From Viridothelium virens (Eukaryota > Ascomycota > Dothideomycetes > Trypetheliales > Trypetheliaceae): a DNA stretch of 64,000 bases. The position numbers and the translations under genes are program-made. Within the stretch, counting starts at the first letter, position 1, and each line of letters starts with the position of its first letter. The notes beneath the pieces were generated by a model, which saw nothing but the letters and a program-made list of their open reading frames with translations, was not told the origin of the DNA and did not search any database. Below are positions 56,375 through 64,000 of this stretch, piece by piece. The stretch covers positions 62,001-126,000 of the forward strand of contig ML991788.1 in NCBI GenBank assembly GCA_010094025.1. Direction: 5' to 3'.

Positions 56375-59300
56375 CCAGCTGTGTCTCTGTCCCTCTACGA
56401 ATGTTTAATATGTCGACCGAGAACTTCTTTGAATATCGAGGAACGCGAGCTGGACAACTTCCACTCGGCTCTCTCCACACCTTCAAGCCTCCGTTTCTTC
56501 TTACAGCAGGAGGAGTCGGAACGATAGAAGAGTATATCGTAGACATAGGATACTCACGATCTCTGGATAACGACTAGGGGGAACTCATATCGTAGGATTA
56601 TCTGGATGTAAATAGCAGCTCCCTTGGAGAAAGTTGAAAATATCGGCCGCAACTCTTGTCTTTGAACCCTCCGGGAGATCACGAAATAGCATCGCCGAAG
56701 GTGACTGATTATTCACATAAGCACAGATGCCCATTTTCTCAGATCAGCACATGCTGATAAGCAAGTCATGAAGTGTGCACCTTAGTAGCAGGACGCTCCA
56801 AGATTAGATGTACGACGTGCCAGACCTCTATCCTTCGCCCCATTTCTATGCTTTTGCCAGAATATCGGACTACTCGACTTACTCAAGCAGTCTGGAGGGA
56901 TCCAAATTCTCTGATGCTGTAACGAAAACCAGACACGAAACAGGCTGCGTACGGCTTCAGCCAAAATGTTTATTGTAACGTACTGAGATTGGATGTTGAC
57001 TCAATCTGTCAGAGCCATGCTGGATCTCAAATACTCAGGATGCTGTCAAAACTAGCACTGTCCTACTGTGGACATGTTGAGTTGTCGAGGCATGACCATC
57101 CAATACCCTCCATAAACCAAATCCAGCGGCACTACCTCCCTCCACAGCATCGTTCTCGTGCTCATTGCCCGATTCTCCCCAAGCTTGAGCCTGGCTCCGA
57201 CCCTTCTGCATTTCTGGAGTCTCGTTTCCATATCGGATATCCATACCAGCACCAGTGGCTAAAGCAACACGACCACACGAAGCCACCACCGAGGCAGACG
57301 ACGAGAACAACGATAAAGACGATGGCGTTGATACTCATTGTATTTCGAACGTCTTGAAAAGCGTGAAGTAAGTTTCCGTTGGTGTGACGAAAAATTGTAT
57401 GCGATATTCGATCATGTCACTTTGATCGCTTGACGACGTTTTCCTTTACAAAGGTTTTGTGGCACCAGATCGGCAGTACCTTTGAAATCACTTTTGTAAC
57501 CGCTTCTTTGTTTCTCAGAACTGTTTCAGGTGGCTTGATAGCACTAGAAAACCTGTTTATTCTATTAAGCTAAACGATGAATGCATTCCCAAATTTCATA
57601 TCCCTCTGAATGCTTCATGTATATCGTATGCGACATACTCTCAGCTCTATCCTTGCTCAAGGTTTCCACTCTGAAAGGACAGGAGAAATATGATAGATGT
57701 GGCTATAGGAAAGCGTTTGAGGGATTGGTAAAGGGGTCTCCTTCGCTGATGGCATTATAGCTTGGTACAATTCAGAGCTTTATGCAAAATGGGAACGAGA
57801 GCTGTTGTGAATCCAGGCAGATACGCCTTTGCAAACACCAAAGCTCTGCGTCCCCGTCAGCATCGGCCGGCTCATCGCCTCTGCCATCCCTTCTCCTGAT
57901 GGGCTGTTCCGCACCGACCACGGAACAACAGAGAGTGGACTGGATTGAAGGTATTTACGCGCAGAATGCTATGTCATAAAGCTGAAGTATGCTGTACTGT
58001 GTTGTATCTTCTGCAGCGTTCAAATCAGCGCTATCAAATCGCCCACGTCTTGTTGAGGGAAAATTGCTCGTAGGGTTCGCTTTCGTACAAAAAGGTCCGT
58101 GCGCAACGGTACGCGCACTTGAGAACAGGAGCGGGGCACGTGAGGGGAAGCCCTGCTAGTAACCTTGGAAGGTATGGTATCTACCTCCTAGTACTCTAGT
58201 ACCTGCCCTGCAGGTGGGTAATGTCCGGCCGTTCCTGGATTGAGGCCGAGGCCCTTCTGCAAGAAAAATCACCAATACTTTGATTTAGGCAAGCACCCAC
58301 GGCACCCAAGTCTAATCCCATATGCACCTGGAATTCTTCCGTATCTCTATATGAATGATATTATATGTTCTGCTCATTCACGCTCTTGGCCTTGGCTACT
58401 CCCCCTTGACCAGTACTCTACTATCGCGCTGTCGCCTTCGCGCCTCGGTACGAGCAATGTTTGTCATGTCGTAGCAAGACCTCACCACCTACGATGCCAC
58501 CTTCGAGCTCTCTTCACCTTCTAAGCTCTCGATCAGAATGGGTTACTTTGGGCTTCCAGATCTCACCATGATATTGGGAAGTCAATCTCAGCCTTGTAGC
58601 TACTGTATGCAAGCGCTAAGCAGTTCAGCGACGGTGACTGTCGGTCCCGTGGCAGCGCGTCGTCTTCGTCTCCGCGTGCAGAGACGAGAACCTGGCTAAC
58701 AAGGCTCAGCGCGGGTAATACCACTCATGGCTATCTACCCAGGTAGGTAGTCCGTACTTGACGAAGACGACTAGATGGACGGAATGATTTATTCCACCTC
58801 ACGTGGGTCATGCGACCCTGTTCATGCAAGGCCGGAGAGCGATAGCGGTATGCGGGGCCCCAGCCTTTACCCAGGTCTATCTACCATCTCGACGGGGTTG
58901 TCCCGGTCTTTCCGAAGCTAACCTGGAACTGTACAAACATGCGCTTTTCATTGTCGTCTCCTTTTGGCTTGTTGTCGCTATGGGCAAATGCCGGCGAGTT
59001 TTAGCTTCACTTTGTCAGAAGGTTATTTCATCGACCTGCCTCCGATACTCCCTGCTCTACTAGTGGAGGTCATAAGGACGAGGGGAAAATCGAAAAATTG
59101 AACACCACCCCTGCAAGCTTTTGCTCTCTAGGCATCTATTCATAGCTTGTGATCACGCTGGAAACGGTACTTGTGCTTGTGCTTTCGCTGCTCAAGCTCT
59201 CTGATACACTTTATCCATTAGCTATTGGAGGAAATTCCTACCCCTTTGGCTACGCGTGGCCCCCCTCAATCTAGAGGACGGGCATTTTAACAGATTAGAT

Positions 59301-59430
59301 GGAGATTCTGACAAGACAGGCCAGACACTACGCGGCTTAAAGACCTACAAAATGCGAGCCTCTCGTCGATATGTCTAAAACGCTCCCAAGCGTGTTTGTC
59401 CCATCCTTCCCCTACCAAACGTGATCAGAC
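56375..59430. other. 3-kb intergenic stretch; one small membrane ORF noted separately
   Basis: Apart from the small ORF at 57162-57338 I see no gene. The palindrome-like CTACCCAGGTAGGTAG lies at 58735-58750. The right end is the promoter of the arabinofuranosidase; I found no GGCTAAA-type XlnR site there. Confidence 0.3.
57162..57338 (-). CDS. possible 58-residue Trp/Cys-rich single-pass membrane peptide
   Basis: ATG at 57338, stop at 57162. It begins MSINAIVFIVVLVVCLGGGF, a clear hydrophobic helix, followed by a Cys/Trp/His cluster (WSCCFSHWCWYGYPIW) and a short polar tail (KRDSRNAEGSEPGSS). Small proteins with an N-terminal helix and a polar tail are common in filamentous ascomycetes. Without an intron or flanking evidence this could be chance. 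Confidence 0.3.
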   Translation of the reverse strand: MSINAIVFIVVLVVCLGGGFVWSCCFSHWCWYGYPIWKRDSRNAEGSEPGSSLGRIGQ

Positions 59431-60945
59431 ATGTTTTCACGACCGAGCCTCGAACGCGCCTACGTGTTCGCTCTAGGCCTTGTCGTCACGAGCTCCCTCG
59501 TCGCTGCCGGGCCCTGTGATATCTATGCCTCCGGCGGCACACCCTGCGTCGCCGCGCACAGCACCACACGCGCCTTGTATAGCGCCTTCAGCGGCTCACT
59601 CTACCAAGTGAAACGCGGCTCCGACAATACCACGGCCAACATCGCGCCACTGTCCGCCGGCGGTGTCGCCAATGCTGCCGCCCAAGACTCCTTCTGCGCC
59701 AGCACGACCTGCCTCATTACCATCATTTACGACCAGTCCGGCCGCGGTAACCATCTCACCCAGGCTCCGCCTGGCGGCTTTAGGGGCCCGGAATCTAATG
59801 GCTACGACAACCTGGCCAGCGCAACTGGCGCACCGGTTACGCTGAACGGTCAGAAAGCGTACGGCGTCTTCGTTTCGCCCGGCACTGGCTACCGCCACGA
59901 CGCCGCCAGCGGTACAGCTACAGGCGATGCTGCCCAGGGTATGTACGCAGTCTTCGATGGGACCCATTACAACGATCAATGCTGCTTCGACTACGGCAAC
60001 GCCGAGACCAGCAACACCGATACGGGCAGCGGCCACATGGAGGCTATCTACTTTGGCACCTGCACTATCTGGGGCTTCGGCTCCGGCAACGGCCCTTGGA
60101 TCATGGCTGATCTCGAGAACAACTTGTTCTCTGGCCAGAAAACTAAGTTGAACTCTGCCGACCCAACCATCTCCGACCGCTTCCTCACTACCGTCGTCAA
60201 GGGGGAGCCAAATCAGTGGGCAATCCGCGGCGGAAATGCTGCGTCCGGTTCGCTATCGACGTACTATAGCGGCGTGCGCCCAAGTGGCTACAACCCAATG
60301 CACAAAGAAGGCGCCATCCTTCTCGGCATCGGCGGCGACAACAGCAACGGCGCGCAGGGCACCTTCTACGAGGGCGTGATGACCTCCGGCTATCCGTCCG
60401 ATGCCACGGAAGCCTCGGTTCAGGCCAATATCGTAGCCGCCAAATACGCCACTACCTCGTTAACCAGCGGCACAGCACTCAGCGTCGGTTCTTCAATCTC
60501 GCTGCAGGCCACTACTCCTGGCTACACAACACGCTACATCGCGCACACCGGCTCTACCGTCAATACCCAAATCGTCTCGTCGTCCAGCAGCACCACTCTC
60601 AAACAGCAAGCCAGCTGGACGGTTCACACCGGCCTGGGCAACAGCGCCTGCTTCTCCTTCGAGTCTAGGGACACCCCCGGAAGCTACATACGGCACAACA
60701 ACTTTGTGCTCCTGCTCAACTCCAACGATGGCAGCAAGCAATTCGCCGAAGACGCCACCTTCTGCCCTGAGACCGGCCTTGACGGCCAGGGAAGCTCGAT
60801 TCGAGCTTGGGGCTATCCCACCCGCTACTTCCGTCACTACAACAACGTGACCTACATCGCGAGCAATGGCGGCGTTCAATTCTTCGACGCCGCCTCCTTA
60901 TTCAACGATGACGCGAGTTTCAAGGTCAATACCGGCTTCGCTTGA
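59431..60945 (+). CDS. abfB: GH54 alpha-L-arabinofuranosidase B with CBM42
   Basis: Single exon, 504 residues. Signal peptide about 1-26 (ALGLVVTSSLVAA), mature start near GPCDIYASGGTPCVAAH. The GH54 domain (to about 340) is nearly canonical: ITIIYDQSGRGNHLTQAPPG, the vicinal disulfide pair in DQCCFDYGNAET, nucleophile Glu229 in WIMADLENNLFSG and acid/base Asp303 in LGIGGDNSNGAQG, by alignment in mind with the Aspergillus kawachii AbfB (Glu221/Asp297). CBM42 (about 345-504) binds arabinofuranose side chains (RYIAHTGSTVNTQ, SFESRDTPGSYIRH, YPTRYFRHYNNVTYIASNGG). It releases arabinose from arabinan and arabinoxylan outside the cell. GC-rich third positions compared with its neighbours. Confidence 0.97.
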   Translation: MFSRPSLERAYVFALGLVVTSSLVAAGPCDIYASGGTPCVAAHSTTRALYSAFSGSLYQVKRGSDNTTANIAPLSAGGVANAAAQDSFCASTTCLITIIYDQSGRGNHLTQAPPGGFRGPESNGYDNLASATGAPVTLNGQKAYGVFVSPGTGYRHDAASGTATGDAAQGMYAVFDGTHYNDQCCFDYGNAETSNTDTGSGHMEAIYFGTCTIWGFGSGNGPWIMADLENNLFSGQKTKLNSADPTISDRFLTTVVKGEPNQWAIRGGNAASGSLSTYYSGVRPSGYNPMHKEGAILLGIGGDNSNGAQGTFYEGVMTSGYPSDATEASVQANIVAAKYATTSLTSGTALSVGSSISLQATTPGYTTRYIAHTGSTVNTQIVSSSSSTTLKQQASWTVHTGLGNSACFSFESRDTPGSYIRHNNFVLLLNSNDGSKQFAEDATFCPETGLDGQGSSIRAWGYPTRYFRHYNNVTYIASNGGVQFFDAASLFNDDASFKVNTGFA

Positions 60946-62010
60946 GTCCTGTACATATTTCCTGGGCAAGAAATAAGCGTCGAAGTTTGACATAGACCGC
61001 CTCAACATCTGTATATACCTCTTACAATACTTAAATCTTGAAAGATAATATAAAAATACCGAATACAAGAATCAACAGACCTCATCTACCCGTCTATACT
61101 GTACTGTGGCTCCTCGAGATTAGTGCAAGAAGAATGAAACCCTTAACAAATCTCGAACTAGTAAAATATTTCACGGCAAAACAGACAGGCATGCCGCGTG
61201 CATACCGCGTAGGTAGGATGGCGGAGATGACCCCGGTTTGGGATGAGGTTCTCCAGAGCCGATTTAAATATCTACAAGCTCGCCACGCTTGAAAACCGTT
61301 CTCTATAGCTAAATAGTAGTTCAATTGGGGTTTCTTTTGATCTTTCAACATTGTTTGTCTGACGTGCTTAGCGGCACTAGCAGGACTTCCGCGATGACTA
61401 TCACTGGAAACGCTGGATATATTCTGCGTACCTACCCACATTCGGAAACCTACTTACTCTTCAAGATTTGTTGATAGCTGGAAAGCGCTCAATATGGTTC
61501 AGCAGAAACCTCTCACTTTGCGTCAGGCTGTGTGAACTCTCAATTCTTACTAAGAGTGTTGATCACCTCGGTATTTGTGTGATCAATGGAGATTCTTTTA
61601 CATGCAGCAGCGATGTACGCAAGTCACACACAACGGGCTGGACCCCTCGCACACCAGAGCAACACTTATCAGCGTACCGTATATATAGGAAAACAACGCG
61701 TTTCATGCTGTTGAACCTCCCAGGTATACTTGGGCAATGCTGACAATCCACTGGTTAGCTCCAGTCAGTCATGGAAGATTCGGTTCAGGGCAACTTACAA
61801 AGACAGAGAAAACTTTCCACGCCCTTATTGGGTGGGGGGAACGTCTCCAAATCCTCAAGAATCCCAAAAGCATCCGGCAGATCGCAAAAACATCTTCGAC
61901 GCGAACATAGGTCCACGACCCTAGCTTCAACGCCGGCTAGACGTCGCCATACCCACAAACATACTCGAAAAACTCTAACCACCAGCGACCACACCTTGAG
62001 CACAGCAACA
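60946..62010. other. intergenic, nothing recognised
   Basis: 3' flank of the arabinofuranosidase and upstream region of the next gene, whose frame is open from 61771 though a start at 62011 is more likely. No RNA gene seen. Confidence 0.4.
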
Positions 62011-62625
62011 ATGAGCCGCCCCACTAAATCAGACGACCAAAGTCCCATCCCAATGCAACCCATCACCCTTCCACCTCCCCAACCTCACGCCTCGTCCTCC
62101 AAACCACCACACGAAGCAGACACATCATCAACCTCCGACACCTCAACCCACCACGCCGTCCTCAACGCCCCCTCCTCAGCCTCCCTCCCCCTTGGCTCCC
62201 ACCCGCCAGGCAACTCCTCCACCGCCGTGAATCTCTCCTATGACTCGCTCAACGAAAACCCCGTCACCACGACCACTGCCGAGCAGAGCCCCGCACGTAG
62301 CGACCATGACGTCGCGAGCTTCAGCACGCGCCACTCGCCCCGCCAGGTCCAGGTGCACCACCGCAGACAGGGGCCTCATGAGCGAGTGGAGGCGCCCGGG
62401 GTGGGAGAGAGGAGGAGCAGGAGCAGGGAAGAGCGCAAGAGGGGGGAGCAGCGCGGGGCTGAGCGGCGAAGGTCGGAGGGTCAGAGGTCGGAGGTCGAGG
62501 CGTCGGAGGTGACGCCTGTGAGGACGCGGTCGCAGGGGACGATCATTCGGAGTCCACCGCCGACGGGGCAGAAGTCGTTGAAGGTGAGGATTCTGAAGTT
62601 TTTGTTGTGTTGTGGGAGGTTGTAA
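62011..62625 (+). CDS. low-complexity protein with C-terminal di-cysteine tail
   Basis: From ATG 62011 it has 204 residues; an in-frame upstream ATG at 61771 would add 80. The first half is Ser/Pro/His/Thr-rich (SPIPMQPITLPPPQPHASSS), the second half is very Arg/Glu-rich (ERRSRSREERKRGEQRGAER). The last residues are SLKVRILKFLLCCGRL, a basic-hydrophobic end with two Cys that could be palmitoylated and anchor the protein to a membrane (inference). No known domain; purine-rich DNA on the plus strand may exaggerate the open frame. Confidence 0.4.
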   Translation: MSRPTKSDDQSPIPMQPITLPPPQPHASSSKPPHEADTSSTSDTSTHHAVLNAPSSASLPLGSHPPGNSSTAVNLSYDSLNENPVTTTTAEQSPARSDHDVASFSTRHSPRQVQVHHRRQGPHERVEAPGVGERRSRSREERKRGEQRGAERRRSEGQRSEVEASEVTPVRTRSQGTIIRSPPPTGQKSLKVRILKFLLCCGRL

Positions 62626-63021
62626 GGCTCTGTTGGATGTTGTGAAGGTCTATCTGGACAACTTCAAAATCTTCCTTTATGGTTAAAGGGTATTCCGTCA
62701 CGACTTTTGTTTGTGCGAAGTCGGAGGGGAATACGTGCATGTTGCAAAATGTGGGAGTACTTTGTTACTATGCCACGCGGAATTGAGTAGGAATGATGTT
62801 AATAGTAGTCCATACCTACGATACAGACTACCTTGAACTCGTCATACATACGACGAATTTGAGTTGTGCAAAATGGGGGTGAGACTGACGTTGGATAAGT
62901 TGCCGTCTAGAAGCAGGAATTCAGCGCCATCGCCACGCTCTTGGTCGAGGTTTCAGTCGTGAATCAGGTTGTCCTGAGCATTATTGGGAAGCTTCCACCG
63001 TCGCGGGCTGGAGGTACAACC
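62626..63021. other. short intergenic stretch between convergent genes
   Basis: Nothing recognised. Confidence 0.4.
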
Positions 63022-64000
63022 TTAAGGAGCCTTGAAAGGCGCTAACATTCCGGCCTGGAAGATGATGCTGTCGATAGCGCGGAGGACAATGGAGTATTGT
63101 TTGCTGTCTATTGAATCGAAGTTACAGAAGAGATGAATATCGAGATCGAGAGCCACTGATAATTCCATTGGAACCTTGAGAGTCGCGGACTGTTTATCCA
63201 GCAGCTAGATTCCATTAGCGAAGATTTTCTCCTTGATGATCCGAATTAAATCATACAACCGATCCAATTGAGCCAGAAGCCTGAGCCGTATAGAACGACT
63301 GTACAATCCCAGGCACTGTATTCGAGGAAATGAAGTTGCATATATAGCCCCATGTCCCTGCAAATTGAGGGAGAAGATCGATGATTCGGGCGAGTGCTGC
63401 TTCCCCTCGAGGACTACGTAGCAAGCGAAACACATAGCCAGACCACCAATTCACATCCGGACCGTAGTGGGAGCAATCAAAGAAGACAGCTCCGATCATC
63501 TCGTCGAGCAACCATCTATGTGGCATAGGGCCTCTCTGTACAGCTACTAGAGCTTCTTTAAGGACTAGACCGCCAAAATCGTGACACACAAATATGAATT
63601 TCTTAGGTGTTGCTATACCGGCCCGTCTGTACAAGTCCAAGCTGTCCAAAAGCTTCGCTGCTGTGTTACAGAGACTTGTATTTGGGTCGGATAAGACCTC
63701 TGAGGGCTTGTATCCGAACAGGAAGACCCTTACTGAGAGATCTCTTGGTAGAGAGTCGCGAAGCCAAAGATGGTCACCATCGCTCCAAGTAACGAAAGGT
63801 GCACCCCCCAAGCCGTGGATTGCAATAACGTTTACTTGGTGGTGATGGTCTCCTGACAGGTGGAACAGTCCCGTGATCTCGTCGTGCCTGGCTGCTTCTA
63901 TAGCCAGTTCCTCAACAGCGCCAGTTGGTCTCGGTCCAGTTCTAGAGACCGAGTGATTTGTAGTCGAGTTGGGGCTACTATAATGAGGTGTAGGTGTGGG
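63022..64000 (-). CDS. SesB-like alpha/beta hydrolase, 5' end beyond window, catalytic residues replaced
   Basis: Visible exons 64000-63257 and 63204-63022, 52-nt intron with CTAAT branch point, in phase (SIGSV-LLDKQSA); 308 residues seen, start lies right of the window. Order: Arg/Thr-rich lead, oxyanion part VIAIHGLGGAPFVTW, then WLRDSLPRDLSVRVFLFGYK, nucleophile elbow FIFVCHDFGGLVLKEALVAV, and the end VALDLDIHLFCNFDS. This is the lipase-like domain (SesB type) that often heads fungal NLRs. The usual elbow is CHSLGG; here Ser is Asp (codon GAT, 63580-63578). The usual ..ADH..CKF His is shifted (LDIHLFC) and SFYE reads SFYT. So a serine esterase mechanism is not expected. The protein stops after the domain (FKAP), with no NACHT part. 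A stand-alone NLR-partner pseudo-hydrolase is the likeliest reading. Confidence 0.8.

Overview
The window is nuclear DNA of a filamentous ascomycete (Pezizomycotina). Support comes from many short introns (47-187 nt, mostly 50-80) with GT..AG ends and CTRAY-like branch points, and from gene types such as a fungal PDR pump, AA11 LPMO, GH54 arabinofuranosidase, Opi1 and a NACHT-type NLR. The class within Pezizomycotina cannot be settled from this sequence alone.

Layout. 0-6.5 kb is decayed and accessory: two homologous fragments of an Upf1-like SF1 helicase, a lysine-rich gene tail built from microexons, two small hypothetical genes and about 2 kb of degenerate sequence. 6.5-25 kb is a housekeeping block: Opi1 repressor, PDR multidrug transporter, a single-pass membrane protein, mitochondrial Mmc1-like protein (minus), calcineurin A (minus) and an F-box-like protein. 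26.7-43.4 kb holds secreted and surface proteins: AA11 LPMO, a membrane-anchored pepsin-like protein without a normal active site, a divergently oriented repeat-bearing secreted protein and a second pepsin-like surface protein. Between these lie ribosomal protein uL4 and TAF11. 43.9-46.6 kb has an acidic unknown protein, a CMP/dCMP-type deaminase and mitochondrial ribosomal protein bL19m, the last two divergent from a 115-bp gap.

47.9-64 kb is the most unusual part. A six-exon gene joins a fungal STAND-type N-terminal domain to a G-alpha fold in which all five nucleotide-binding motifs are changed, while the exons still splice into one open 578-residue frame. It lies 670 bp upstream of, and on the same strand as, an 1898-residue NLR (NACHT, long degenerate repeat array, ankyrins, C-terminal ZZ finger). 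At the right edge is a SesB-like alpha/beta hydrolase, a domain often used as an NLR effector, with Asp at the nucleophile position and a displaced His. So STAND-associated domains recur here, two of them as apparent pseudoenzymes. That these form one recognition or incompatibility system is my inference. A GH54 arabinofuranosidase (abfB type) sits between the NLR and the hydrolase.

Splice models were made by eye from consensus sites and checked for reading-frame closure. No alignment or expression data were available. I recognised no LTR or virus-like element and no convincing tRNA or rRNA gene.
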